Positions 19,254-28,540 are shown, numbered from the stretch's first letter. The stretch is DNA of 64,000 bases from Bacillota bacterium (GCA_023398495.1 JAEWSG010000064.1:23909-87908), one strand, 5' to 3'. The notes: a model not told the origin generated them from the letters alone. Program-made: numbers and translations.

Positions 19254-20008
19254 TGGATAAAATTGCTGATAATTCTATTATAAACGAAATTAAAAAAGTT
19301 TTATTTTCTGCAAGGGAAAATGCTGCAAAAGCTGTGAATAACGAACTTTTGGCAGCTTATGAATGGTTGCTCTTATCCGAAGGAAATACAAATAAAGAAA
19401 AGTTTTTAGTTCTTACAAAAGAAGGAATTCTATTCGGGAGTAATACGTACGATGTTTTGCTTCACAAAAATCGGATATCATATTCAAAGTCAGGAGATAT
19501 ATTTAAAGACCCATATGTATTAGAATTCTTGGGAATGCAGCAAAATAAACCGATGCCTGAAAAGGATATTGACAAAGCAATATTTAGAAAAATTAAGATG
19601 TTTCTACTTGAACTTGGCAGGGGATTTATGTTTGTAGGGTCACAACAGAGGATAACTTTAGGAAATGTTCATTATTATGTTGATATGGTCTTTTATAACA
19701 AAATACTAAAAGCTTATGTGCTAATTGACTTAAAAATGGGAAGCTTGAAGCCGGAAAATATCGGACAAATGAATATGTATTTGAATTATTATGGAAGTGA
19801 AGTGAATGATGATGGAGACGGAAAGCCAATCGGTATAATCCTGTGTGCTGATGCCTCTGAAATAGTCGCTGAATATGCTTTGGGTGGTCTGGAAAACCAG
19901 ATTTTTGCTTCGAAGTATGTGTACTACATTCCGAACAAGGATGAATTAATCAGACAGGTTCAGGATGTAATTGAAGAGAGCAGACGGCTTAAGGGTGGTG
20001 AGAATTGA
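19253..20008 (+). CDS. DUF1016/YhcG-type PD-(D/E)XK nuclease-family protein
   Basis: This 251-residue protein resembles the DUF1016 (YhcG) family. The C-terminal PD-(D/E)XK-like core is visible as FVGSQQRITLGNVHYYVDMVF followed by LIDLKMGSLKPE, with D and the D-x-K pair in the expected order. The N-terminal half is alpha-helical and unassigned. It starts in the A of the hsdM stop codon and ends overlapping hsdS by one base, so it is translationally coupled within the RM operon. DUF1016 proteins often accompany type I systems and mobile DNA. A nuclease role is family inference, and its part in restriction here is unknown. Confidence 0.82.
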   Translation: MDKIADNSIINEIKKVLFSARENAAKAVNNELLAAYEWLLLSEGNTNKEKFLVLTKEGILFGSNTYDVLLHKNRISYSKSGDIFKDPYVLEFLGMQQNKPMPEKDIDKAIFRKIKMFLLELGRGFMFVGSQQRITLGNVHYYVDMVFYNKILKAYVLIDLKMGSLKPENIGQMNMYLNYYGSEVNDDGDGKPIGIILCADASEIVAEYALGGLENQIFASKYVYYIPNKDELIRQVQDVIEESRRLKGGEN

Positions 20009-21195
20009 TGTGGGAAGAAAAGAGTATAAGCGATGTAGCAAATATAATCAGTGGAGGAACTCCTAAAACAGCTATTAGGCAATACTGGGATGGTGACATA
20101 AGCTGGCTTTCAGTAAAAGATTTTAGCGGAGAAAAAAGGAAAGTATATACTACAGAAAAAACAATAACAAAAGAAGGTCTTGAGAACAGTGCTGCAACAC
20201 TAATATATGAAGGAGATATTGTAATTTCTGCAAGAGGTACAGTTGGAGAATTGGTTCAGGTTGGCATTCCAATGACTTTTAATCAATCGTGTTTCGGTTT
20301 GAGTGCAAAAAAAGGATTTATAAATGATTTCATATATTATGCTTTGAAGTACTATGTAAAACGTTTAAAGGCGTTTTCCAATGGTGCTGTTTTTGATACT
20401 ATAATTCGAGAAACTTTTACTAAGATAAAAATACCTGTTCCATCCCTACCAACCCAACAAAAAATAGCAGACATTCTTTCTGCCTATGATGACTTGATTG
20501 AGAACAACAACCGCAGAATAGAATTCTTGGAGCAGGCGGCTCAGCAGTTATATAAGGAGTGGTTTGTGCGATTCCGCTTTCCGGGGTATGAAAAGGTTCA
20601 TTTTACAAAGGGAATACCTGATGGTTGGGAATTTGTAAAGCTTGGAAGTGTTGTGAAAATAAATTGTAAAAGCATTGATAAAAAATATAAGTTTTATGAC
20701 ATTAATTATATTGATATTAGCTCTGTTGAACATGGAAATATACTCTCAAAGACTCATTATGCAATTGAACAAGCTCCGGGAAGAGCAAAAAGGATTGTTA
20801 CTGATGGAGATGTGATATGGTCTATGGTGCGTCCTAATTTAAGAGGATATTCAATTATACTTACCCCAGAACCAAACGATATTGCTTCTACTGGCTTTGC
20901 TGTTTTGACACCGAAAAAAGTACCATTTTCTTTCTTGTATTATTTAGTTACTGATGATAGTTTTGTTGACTACTTAAGTAATTATGCAAGAGGATCAGCT
21001 TACCCAGCTGTAACAAGTGCTGAATTTGAAAATGCAAAACTATTATTACCACCGTTAGAATTATTATCTAAATTTCACTTGTCTACAGAACCATTTTTTA
21101 GAGAAGCAAGTATATTAAAACAGAAAAACCAAAACCTCATCAAGCAGCGTGACCTGTTGCTTCCACGTCTAATGAGCGGAAAGCTGGAGGTGTGA
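20008..21195 (+). CDS. hsdS: Type I restriction specificity subunit HsdS
   Basis: The 395-residue specificity subunit has two target recognition domains (about 1-170 and 200-380). Each ends in a helical conserved region: LPTQQKIADILSAYDDLIENN, and QKNQNLIKQRDLLLPRLMSGKLEV at the C-terminus. These helices set the spacer of the bipartite target and bind two HsdM. The ATG at 20008 sits in a TGATG overlap with the previous stop. An in-frame TTG one codon earlier is less likely. Its size and two TRDs are complete, so the system should be able to recognise a split target. The target sequence cannot be predicted here. Confidence 0.93.
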   Translation: MWEEKSISDVANIISGGTPKTAIRQYWDGDISWLSVKDFSGEKRKVYTTEKTITKEGLENSAATLIYEGDIVISARGTVGELVQVGIPMTFNQSCFGLSAKKGFINDFIYYALKYYVKRLKAFSNGAVFDTIIRETFTKIKIPVPSLPTQQKIADILSAYDDLIENNNRRIEFLEQAAQQLYKEWFVRFRFPGYEKVHFTKGIPDGWEFVKLGSVVKINCKSIDKKYKFYDINYIDISSVEHGNILSKTHYAIEQAPGRAKRIVTDGDVIWSMVRPNLRGYSIILTPEPNDIASTGFAVLTPKKVPFSFLYYLVTDDSFVDYLSNYARGSAYPAVTSAEFENAKLLLPPLELLSKFHLSTEPFFREASILKQKNQNLIKQRDLLLPRLMSGKLEV

Positions 21196-21196
21196 G

Positions 21197-22198
21197 ATGG
21201 AAAATAAAATTATCTTATACACCTCTGATAATGGGAAGGTCTGCATCAATGTTTTATTCAAGGATGAAACCTTCTGGACAACCCAACGCACAATGGCAGA
21301 GTTGTTCAATACTACTACTGACAATATCAGCCTTCACCTTAAAAATATATTTGAAGAGGAAGAATTGGAGGCACAGTCAACTACCGAGAAAATCTCGGTA
21401 GTTCAAAAGGAAGGAAATAGAAACGTAAATAGAGAAGTACTTCATTACAACCTTGATGCAATCATTGCCGTAGGTTACAGGGTAAATTCAAAGGAAGCCA
21501 CACGCTTTAGAAAATGGGCAACACAAACCCTTAAGGAATACATCGTAAAAGGATTTGCCATTAACGATGACCTAATGAAAAACGGTAGAGCTTTCGGCAA
21601 AGACTACTTTGATGAATTGCTGGAAAAAATCCGAGAAATCCGTGCCAGCGAACGAAGAGCGTATCAGAAAATTGCAGATGTTTTTGAACAATGTAGCTAT
21701 GATTATGATAAAAAAAGTGAGACAACCAAAGCTTTTTATGCCTTTGTACAAAATAAACTCCATTATGCAATTACAGGGAAAACAGCGGCAGAACTTATAA
21801 TAGAAAGGGCAAACAGCGAGCTTCCAACAATGGGATTGACTACCTGGAAAAACTCCCCCGATGGCAAAATACTTAAAAGTGATATTTCGATTGCGAAGAA
21901 TTATCTTAACGAAAAGGAACTGTCCAAAATGAACAGGATTGTAACAATGTTCATTGATTATGCTGAAATGCAGGCGGAAGACGGAATATTGATGAGTATG
22001 AAGGATTGGGTGGGGGAAACCAACAGGTTTCTCGAAAACAACCGCAGGAAGGTGCTGGACGGCAAAGGAAGCATCAGCCATGAGGAAGCTATAGCTAAGG
22101 CAAGCGAAGAGTACGATAAATTCAGAGTAAGGCAGGATAAAGAATATATTTCTCAGTTTGATAAAGAAATGGAGAGGTATTTAAAAGGAGAATACTAG
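21197..22198 (+). CDS. RhuM-family protein within the RM operon
   Basis: This 333-residue protein fits the RhuM / virulence-RhuM family. It has an N-terminal DNA-binding-like start (WTTQRTMAELFNTTTDNISLH), then NLDAIIAVGYRVNS and RFRKWATQTLKEYI. A C-terminal region has a helical YAEMQAED segment. Such proteins occur in many genomes next to type I RM genes and in toxin-antitoxin-like loci. Their biochemical function is not established, although the middle region has been compared with KilA/Bro and Fic-type proteins. It begins one base after the hsdS stop and ends before hsdR, so it is part of the same transcript. Confidence 0.8.
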   Translation: MENKIILYTSDNGKVCINVLFKDETFWTTQRTMAELFNTTTDNISLHLKNIFEEEELEAQSTTEKISVVQKEGNRNVNREVLHYNLDAIIAVGYRVNSKEATRFRKWATQTLKEYIVKGFAINDDLMKNGRAFGKDYFDELLEKIREIRASERRAYQKIADVFEQCSYDYDKKSETTKAFYAFVQNKLHYAITGKTAAELIIERANSELPTMGLTTWKNSPDGKILKSDISIAKNYLNEKELSKMNRIVTMFIDYAEMQAEDGILMSMKDWVGETNRFLENNRRKVLDGKGSISHEEAIAKASEEYDKFRVRQDKEYISQFDKEMERYLKGEY

Positions 22199-22217
22199 AC
22201 TTCGGGGGGATATGCAT

Positions 22218-25200
22218 ATGCCAAGAATAATCACAGAAGACATGATTGAGAAGGCCGCCATTGAGCAACTTGTGGAAGTAAATAAATATGACTCCATTAA
22301 CTGTTTTACTGCTGAAAAGGAGACACTTCCTGATGGTACAGGCAGGGAAAACAAAAAGCAGGTAGTGCTTTATGACATACTTTTCAAAAAGCTATGTGAA
22401 ATCAACCCTGCTATTCCGGAGGACACAATTAAAGCAGTTTCCCAAAATCTTCGTTACACCCCAAGTGCCGGAGATTTGATGACAGTTAACCATGGTAATT
22501 ATCAACTACTCAGAACAGGGATAAAGGTTGACTATGAAGTAAACGGCAAAAAGGAACGCAATATTCTTAATGTTATTGATTATATAAATCCGCTCAATAA
22601 TAATTTTACTGTTGCCTCTCAAATGTGGATTAAAGGAGAGGTTCACTGGCGAAGACCTGATTTGATCATATTTATAAATGGCATACCCCTTGTATTCATC
22701 GAACTGAAAAATTCAAATATACTTGTAAAAAACGCATATGATAAGAATTTGACCGATTATCTCAAGGACATTCCTTACTTGTTCAATTTTAATCAGATTT
22801 GCGTCCTTTCAAACGGAGTGGAAACAAGAGTTGGCTGCGTTAAGGCAGGATATGAGCATTTCTTCGAATGGCTAAAGGTAGACAGTGAAAAGGAAAAGCC
22901 GGACAGAGAGCAGATTAAAGAAAATGCAATAAGCCTTGAATACCTTATAAACGGACTACTGAGAAAAGAAACCTTAATAGACTATATAGAAAATTTTATA
23001 CTGTTTGACAGAAAACGCACCAAGATTATTGCGAAAAACCATCAGTTCCTAGGCATTAACAATGCCTTTCACGCCTTTGTGAACCGTGAAAGACTTGATG
23101 GTAAGCTGGGTGTGTTCTGGCATACACAGGGCAGTGGAAAGAGCTACTCAATGGTTATGCTTGCACGGAAAATCAAGCATAAATGCTCAGGGAACTTTAC
23201 CTTTTTGGTGGTTACAGATCGTGAGGATTTAGATGACCAGATATATAAAAACTTCCTTCGTACGGAATTTATGTCGGAGGATGAGGAGGTCAGACCTGCA
23301 AACAGTGCCAAATTGAGGGAGCAATTAACTACCAATAAGACCATATTATTTACATTAATTCATAAATTTAGATACGAAAAAGGTAAGAAATACCCATTGC
23401 TGTCAGACAGGAAGGATATCATAGTTATTGTAGATGAAGCCCACAGAACACAGTACAAAGATTTAGCCGAAAACATGAGGACAGGACTTCCAAATGCCCA
23501 ATTTATAGCTTTTACAGGAACACCGCTTCTGGGTAGCAAACGATTGACAAATTCATGGTTTGGAGATTACGTCAGCGAATATAATTTTGCCCTTTCCATT
23601 GAGGATGGTGCGACTGTACCGCTGTATTATACTAAGAGAGTTCCTACTGTAGAGCTTAAGAATGATTATCTTGCTTCGGATTTTAGTGAAATATTGGAGC
23701 AGGACAATTTGACGGAGGAAGAACAGAAACGGCTTGAAAACCACTATGCCAAAGAGCTTGAAGTAATAAAACGTGATGATAGGCTTGAAACCATTGCACA
23801 GGATATTGTTTACCATTTCCCACGCAGAGGCTTTCTTGGAAAAGGTATGGTTGTCTGTGTAGATAAGTTTACAGCAGTTAAGATGTATGACAAAGTATCT
23901 TACTATTGGAAAGAGGAAATTAAAAAGCTAAATAGGGAAATAACTGCCCAAAGGAACGAAGAAAAGCGGCTTGAATTAAAACGCATTGTTGACTATATGC
24001 GTGGAGTTCAGATGGCTGTTGTTATAAGTCATGAGGAAAATGAAGAAAAGAAGTTCGCCGATCAGGGGTTGTCAATAAAAATTCATAGGGACTTGATGAA
24101 TTCGGTGGATGAGAATGGATTTGATATAGAGGATCACTTCAAAAATGAAAATCATCCCTTTCAGCTTGTTTTTGTTTGCTCTATGTGGCTGACAGGTTTT
24201 GATGCACCAAGCATTTCAACTATGTATCTGGATAAGCCGATGAAGGGGCATACGCTCATGCAGGCCATTGCAAGAGCAAACAGGGTTTTTCCGGGAAAGG
24301 ACAACGGGATTATTGTGGATTACCTGGATGTCTTTAAATATATGAAGCGTGCCCTTGCCGATTATGCAACTTCTGATAGTGAGGATATGCCTGTAAAGGA
24401 TATTGAAAAACTGGTAGAACTTTTGAATGAAGCAATAACTGGTACAACTGCTTTTTGTAGTTCAATAGGAGTTGAATTGAGGGATTTAATTACAACCTAT
24501 GATACCTTTAGAAAGCTGGATTTATTTGATAAGTTCGCAAATATTATTTTAATGAATGATGAATGGAAGAATGAATTCAAGGTGTATTCCAGCACTGTTG
24601 AAATGCTATATGAATCATTGCGCCCTGATATTTTCAAAATGGATTGGCATAATCCTCTCAAAGAAGCAATTCTATACCTTCGAGGAATAATTGAGGGAAA
24701 AATCAGACCGGAAAAATTGGAGGAGGCACGCAAAAAGATTGATTTGCTACTTGACCAAAGTGTTGTAGCGGAAAAGCAAGAAGCAACATATGGTATAGTT
24801 AAGGCATCGAAAGCAATTGATCTTTCAAAACTGAATTTCGATGAATTAAGAGAGCAGTTCAAAAAGGTCAAGTATAAGAATATCGAAATATCAAACCTTC
24901 GCGAGCATATTGAAAAAAAGTTGGAACAAATGCTAAAGAGAAACATCACAAGGGGCAATTTTGCGGAGATGTTTAAAAATATCATAGATAATTATAATGC
25001 CGGTGGATCTTCAAATGATGACTTCTTTGAAAAGCTAATTAAGTTTATGGAAAAGTTGAAAGAGGAAGAGGAGCGTCATATAAAAGAGGAATTATCGGAG
25101 GAAGAGCTTGAAATCTATGACCTTCTAAGAAAGGAAAAGCTGTCTTTAGCAGAAGAAAAGAAGGTTAAACTTGCTGCAAAAATTCTTTATGAAACACTTG

Positions 25201-25403
25201 TTAAAAAGAAAGAGGAATTATTTGTTGTGGGTTGGCACAACGATCCACAGCCAAAGGAAAAGGTTAAAAGCGAAGTTATAGCTGTTTTGAATGATTATCT
25301 TCCAGAGTGTTATGGAAGGGATATTTTTACCCAAAAGAGCAATGTAGTGTATGAACATATTATCGACCAGGCTATAATGGGCTTTGGGTGGATAGCAAGC
25401 TAA
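22218..25403 (+). CDS. hsdR: Type I restriction endonuclease motor subunit HsdR
   Basis: The 1,061-residue protein has an N-terminal PD-(D/E)XK nuclease (RRPDLIIF near 145, then FIELKN with E162/K164). The superfamily 2 translocase follows, with Walker A TQGSGKS (303-309), DEAHR (406-410), TGTP and ARANRVFPGK. A long helical C-terminal domain binds HsdM. ATG 22218 is preferred over ATG 22212 because the GGGGG ribosome site ends eight bases before it. All catalytic motifs are present, so the enzyme looks intact. It is the last gene of the island, and the 26-bp right repeat lies 67 bp after its stop. Confidence 0.95.
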   Translation: MPRIITEDMIEKAAIEQLVEVNKYDSINCFTAEKETLPDGTGRENKKQVVLYDILFKKLCEINPAIPEDTIKAVSQNLRYTPSAGDLMTVNHGNYQLLRTGIKVDYEVNGKKERNILNVIDYINPLNNNFTVASQMWIKGEVHWRRPDLIIFINGIPLVFIELKNSNILVKNAYDKNLTDYLKDIPYLFNFNQICVLSNGVETRVGCVKAGYEHFFEWLKVDSEKEKPDREQIKENAISLEYLINGLLRKETLIDYIENFILFDRKRTKIIAKNHQFLGINNAFHAFVNRERLDGKLGVFWHTQGSGKSYSMVMLARKIKHKCSGNFTFLVVTDREDLDDQIYKNFLRTEFMSEDEEVRPANSAKLREQLTTNKTILFTLIHKFRYEKGKKYPLLSDRKDIIVIVDEAHRTQYKDLAENMRTGLPNAQFIAFTGTPLLGSKRLTNSWFGDYVSEYNFALSIEDGATVPLYYTKRVPTVELKNDYLASDFSEILEQDNLTEEEQKRLENHYAKELEVIKRDDRLETIAQDIVYHFPRRGFLGKGMVVCVDKFTAVKMYDKVSYYWKEEIKKLNREITAQRNEEKRLELKRIVDYMRGVQMAVVISHEENEEKKFADQGLSIKIHRDLMNSVDENGFDIEDHFKNENHPFQLVFVCSMWLTGFDAPSISTMYLDKPMKGHTLMQAIARANRVFPGKDNGIIVDYLDVFKYMKRALADYATSDSEDMPVKDIEKLVELLNEAITGTTAFCSSIGVELRDLITTYDTFRKLDLFDKFANIILMNDEWKNEFKVYSSTVEMLYESLRPDIFKMDWHNPLKEAILYLRGIIEGKIRPEKLEEARKKIDLLLDQSVVAEKQEATYGIVKASKAIDLSKLNFDELREQFKKVKYKNIEISNLREHIEKKLEQMLKRNITRGNFAEMFKNIIDNYNAGGSSNDDFFEKLIKFMEKLKEEEERHIKEELSEEELEIYDLLRKEKLSLAEEKKVKLAAKILYETLVKKKEELFVVGWHNDPQPKEKVKSEVIAVLNDYLPECYGRDIFTQKSNVVYEHIIDQAIMGFGWIAS

Positions 25404-25408
25404 AATAA

Positions 25409-25486
25409 GATAGAAGTATAGTTGCAGTTGATGCTATTGACTCAAATGGGCAACTTTATAATCCGTATGAAATTATAAAAAGTTAA
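25409..25486 (+). pseudogene. C-terminal remnant of an unidentified gene at the island edge
   Basis: Directly after the hsdR stop and an in-frame TAA, 25 codons remain open and read DRSIVAVDAIDSNGQLYNP then YEIIKS and TAA. There is no start codon. The amino acid composition looks like real protein, and the stop lies inside the 26-bp direct repeat. It is best read as the tail of a gene destroyed during island assembly. The parent family is not recognised. Confidence 0.4.
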
Positions 25487-25496
25487 TTAAAGTTTG
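25471..25496. repeat. 26-bp direct repeat, right boundary of the RM island
   Basis: Perfect copy of 17265-17290. It is followed nine bases later by the promoter of the CoA-disulfide reductase gene. Sequence on either side of the 26 bp does not match between copies. Confidence 0.85.
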
Positions 25497-25504
25497 TTAA
25501 TTAC

Positions 25505-25533
25505 TTGACAATTACAGCTAAATATCGTAAAAT
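25505..25533 (+). promoter_or_regulatory. Sigma-A promoter of the CoADR-arsR operon
   Basis: TTGACA (25505-25510), a 17-bp spacer and TAAAAT (25528-25533) lie 54 bp before the ATG of the sulfur-redox fusion protein. Confidence 0.8.
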
Positions 25534-25586
25534 TGTAATATAAGGATATAACAATAACTAATCAAAATGGTAAAGGAGGAAACAAT

Positions 25587-28052
25587 ATGTCAACAAAAGT
25601 AGTTATAGTCGGAGGAGTAGCTGGGGGTGCCAGTGCAGCTGCACGTCTTAGGAGGCTTAGTGAGGATGCAGAAATAGTGCTTTTTGAGAAGGGTGAATAC
25701 ATTTCGTTTGCCAATTGTGGACTCCCTTATTATATAGGTGAGGTAATTACCGAAAAGGATAAACTTGTTGTTCAGACCCCTGAAGACATGAAGAAAAGAT
25801 TCAATATAGATGTAAGAATTAATAGCGAAGTTGTTAAGATAGTTCCAGATAAGAAAGTTGTTGAGGTATATAATAGTGTTGAAGGCAGAACTTATACCGA
25901 GTCCTATGACAAGTTAATACTGTCACCTGGAGCAGAACCTGTTAAGCCACCGCTTCCGGGTATTGATTCATCGAGGGTGTTTACACTCAGAAACATTCCT
26001 GATACCTATAGGATAAAGGACTATGTGGATACGATGAAACCTAAGAGAGCAGTTGTGGTGGGTGCAGGTTTTATCGGACTTGAAGTTGCCGAGAATCTCC
26101 ATGCAAGAGGTGTTAAGGTAACGGTAGTTGAATTGGCAGACCATGTGATAGGACCGCTTGATTATGATATGGCTGCTATTGTGCATCAACACATGAAAGC
26201 AAAAGACGTTGAGTTTTACCTTAAGGATGCGGTTAAATCCCTGAAGGACACAAATGCATGCACAATTGTAGAGCTAAGCAGTGGAAGGTCTCTTAAAGCG
26301 GATATGGTTATTATGGGAATAGGTGTTAAGCCTGAATCAAAACTTGCAGTTGGTGCAGGTATTAAACTTGGCAAGACTGGTGGGATTTTAGTAGATGATA
26401 ATATGCGTACATCAGATCCTGACATTTATGCGGTTGGAGATGCTGTAGAGGTAAAAGATTATATAAGCGGCAGTCCGGCTCTTATTCCTCTTGCGGGGCC
26501 TGCAAACAAACAGGGAAGAATTGCAGCCAATAATATCTGCGGAATTGAAGAAAAATATGAAGGGACTCAGGGAACCTCAATTGTTAAGGTGTTTGATATT
26601 ACTGTTGCAATAACAGGAAATAACGAGAAGATTCTCAAAAGAAACAACATGAATTATGAGAAATCGTTTACACATTCAGGGTCTCATGCAGGTTATTATC
26701 CCGGAGCAATTCCGATGACCATAAAGCTTATATTTGACAGTAAAAACGGGAAGATATTAGGTGCTCAGATAATAGGCTATGAGGGTGTTGACAAGAGAAT
26801 TGATGTTATTGCTACAGCAATCCGGGCAGGTATGACAGTTTATGATTTGGAAGAACTGGAACTTGCCTATGCACCTCCCTATTCTTCTGCAAAGGATCCG
26901 GTTAATATTGCGGGTTTTACAGCATCAAACATACTAAAGGGAGACAGCGAGATATTCCATTGGAATGAAGTGGATTCCATAGACAGGTCAAAGTCAGTGC
27001 TTATTGATGTAAGGACTGAAATGGAAGCTGAACTCGGGTCTATTGACGGGTCAGTTAACATTCCTTTGGATGATTTGAGAAAACGCTTGAACGAGTTGCC
27101 TAAGGAAAAAGAAATACTCTTGTTCTGTCAGGTTGGGTTAAGAGGTTATATAGCTTATAGGATTCTTAAGCAAAAGGGATATAGGGTAAGAAATTTGAGC
27201 GGAGGCTATAAGACCTATCAACTTGCTGTCCAAAAACAGTCAAATGAAGACATATATGAGTATGACAAGATAACCAAAAATGATGAAATCAGGCCGGCAG
27301 ATTGCTATGGCAGTAACTGTAAGGCTGATGCGGATATTCAGGTTGATGCTTGCGGGCTTCAATGTCCGGGGCCCATAATGCAGATACACAACAGTATTAA
27401 GTCGATGAATTATGGAGAAGTGCTGCATATTAAAGCAACAGACCCTGCTTTTCAGGAAGATGTTAAGTCGTGGTGCGATAAAACAGGCAACAAACTTTTG
27501 GGTTTAAGTTTTGAAAATGCTGCCTTTAATGCCTACATCAGAAAAGAAAAGGAAAAAGATAGTCCTCATAATGCCGTAAGAAAAGATGGCAAGACAATGG
27601 TGGTATTTAGTAATGACCTTGATAAGGCAATTGCATCTTTTATTATTGCAAATGGTGCAGCTTCAATGGGTAGAAACGTCACGATGTTCTTTACCTTCTG
27701 GGGATTGAATATTTTGAGGAAGCATGATAAAGTAAGAGTGAAAAAAGATTTGTTTGCAAAAATGTTCGGATTTATGATGCCTAGAGGGTCAAAGAAGCTT
27801 TCGCTTTCCAAGATGAATATGGGAGGGATGGGGGCTAAGATGATAAGGCATATTATGAAAAACAAGAATGTATCTTCATTGGAAGAGCTTATACAGATGG
27901 CAGTAGCAAATGGCGTAAACCTTGTTGCTTGCAATATGTCCATGGATGTTATGGGGATCAATAAGGAAGAACTCATTGACGGTGTGAAAATCGGAGGGGT
28001 TGCAACTTTCCTTGGTTCGGCTGAAGAATCAGATATGAGCTTGTTTATTTAA
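25587..28052 (+). CDS. CoA-disulfide reductase-rhodanese-TusA-DsrE-like fusion protein
   Basis: This 821-residue four-module protein has four parts. Residues about 1-450 form a pyridine nucleotide-disulfide oxidoreductase with GGVAGGASAAARLRRL and the single redox cysteine of CoADR/NADH oxidase enzymes (SFANC44G). About 465-555 is a rhodanese domain with active-site C514 (LFCQVGLRG). About 583-650 is a TusA-like domain (DACGLQCPGPIMQ). About 665-821 is a DsrE-like domain. The set can reduce CoA disulfide or persulfide and relay sulfane sulfur between cysteines. AAAGGAGGA precedes the ATG. The arsR-type gene 22 bp downstream probably senses sulfur, redox or metal and controls the pair. Related fusions exist in other Firmicutes. 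Confidence 0.93.
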   Translation: MSTKVVIVGGVAGGASAAARLRRLSEDAEIVLFEKGEYISFANCGLPYYIGEVITEKDKLVVQTPEDMKKRFNIDVRINSEVVKIVPDKKVVEVYNSVEGRTYTESYDKLILSPGAEPVKPPLPGIDSSRVFTLRNIPDTYRIKDYVDTMKPKRAVVVGAGFIGLEVAENLHARGVKVTVVELADHVIGPLDYDMAAIVHQHMKAKDVEFYLKDAVKSLKDTNACTIVELSSGRSLKADMVIMGIGVKPESKLAVGAGIKLGKTGGILVDDNMRTSDPDIYAVGDAVEVKDYISGSPALIPLAGPANKQGRIAANNICGIEEKYEGTQGTSIVKVFDITVAITGNNEKILKRNNMNYEKSFTHSGSHAGYYPGAIPMTIKLIFDSKNGKILGAQIIGYEGVDKRIDVIATAIRAGMTVYDLEELELAYAPPYSSAKDPVNIAGFTASNILKGDSEIFHWNEVDSIDRSKSVLIDVRTEMEAELGSIDGSVNIPLDDLRKRLNELPKEKEILLFCQVGLRGYIAYRILKQKGYRVRNLSGGYKTYQLAVQKQSNEDIYEYDKITKNDEIRPADCYGSNCKADADIQVDACGLQCPGPIMQIHNSIKSMNYGEVLHIKATDPAFQEDVKSWCDKTGNKLLGLSFENAAFNAYIRKEKEKDSPHNAVRKDGKTMVVFSNDLDKAIASFIIANGAASMGRNVTMFFTFWGLNILRKHDKVRVKKDLFAKMFGFMMPRGSKKLSLSKMNMGGMGAKMIRHIMKNKNVSSLEELIQMAVANGVNLVACNMSMDVMGINKEELIDGVKIGGVATFLGSAEESDMSLFI

Positions 28053-28074
28053 AGAAAAAAAAGGAAGAATTACC

Positions 28075-28350
28075 ATGGAAGATTTAAAAAACTATGAACA
28101 GAAAGCCGAAAAGCTTAAAGCTCTGGCACATCCGCATAGATTATGTATTGTAAAAGGGCTGATAGATAATAAGTGTAATGTAACTACAATTCAGGAGTGC
28201 TTGGGGCTTCCGCAATCCACAGTGTCACAACACCTTGCGAAGCTTAAAGCAGCAGGTATTATTGAAGGTAGCAGAAAGGGTCTTGAAATATGCTACAGTG
28301 TTGTGGATGAAGAAGTGAGAGAAATTGTCAGAGTTCTGACAAAGAAATAG
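28075..28350 (+). CDS. ArsR-family transcriptional regulator
   Basis: This 91-residue winged helix protein has LKALAHPHRLCIVKGLIDN followed by the recognition helix region LGLPQSTVSQHLAKLKAAG and a beta-wing (RKGLEICYSVVD). It is co-transcribed with the CoADR-rhodanese fusion gene. Cysteines at the ends of helices (RLCIV, NKCNV, QECLG, EICYS) could act as persulfide or metal sensors, as in SqrR/BigR- or ArsR-type proteins. It most likely represses the operon promoter at 25505-25533. The inducer is not evident. Confidence 0.88.
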   Translation: MEDLKNYEQKAEKLKALAHPHRLCIVKGLIDNKCNVTTIQECLGLPQSTVSQHLAKLKAAGIIEGSRKGLEICYSVVDEEVREIVRVLTKK

Positions 28351-28359
28351 CTAATTAAA

Positions 28360-28540
28360 GCAAAAATGCCACGGATGGCATTTTTAGTGTCTTGGGACAG
28401 GAGGTCCCATAGACGCGTGCGATAAATTATCAAGCTGAGGTGCGATTTTTGCACGGCAAAATATCGTTCATCTGTCTGCCGAATGGCATCTTACAGCTTC
28501 TAAGCGAAGGTCATGTAATGGAGTTGTTTGACACTAAAAC
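28360..28540 (+). mobile_element. MITE-like element, copy 1 (right part only)
   Basis: This 181-bp segment is homologous to the right-hand part of the full element at 43276-43592. It starts with a terminator-like hairpin (AAAAATGCCa..TGGCATTTTT) and a second hairpin GTCTtGGG..CCCatAGAC. A third follows around CGATTTTTGC..GCAAAATATCG. It ends in the 13-bp terminal repeat TTGACACTAAAAC (28528-28540). The left half is absent. The first hairpin is placed 9 bp after arsR and may terminate that operon. Confidence 0.72.
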
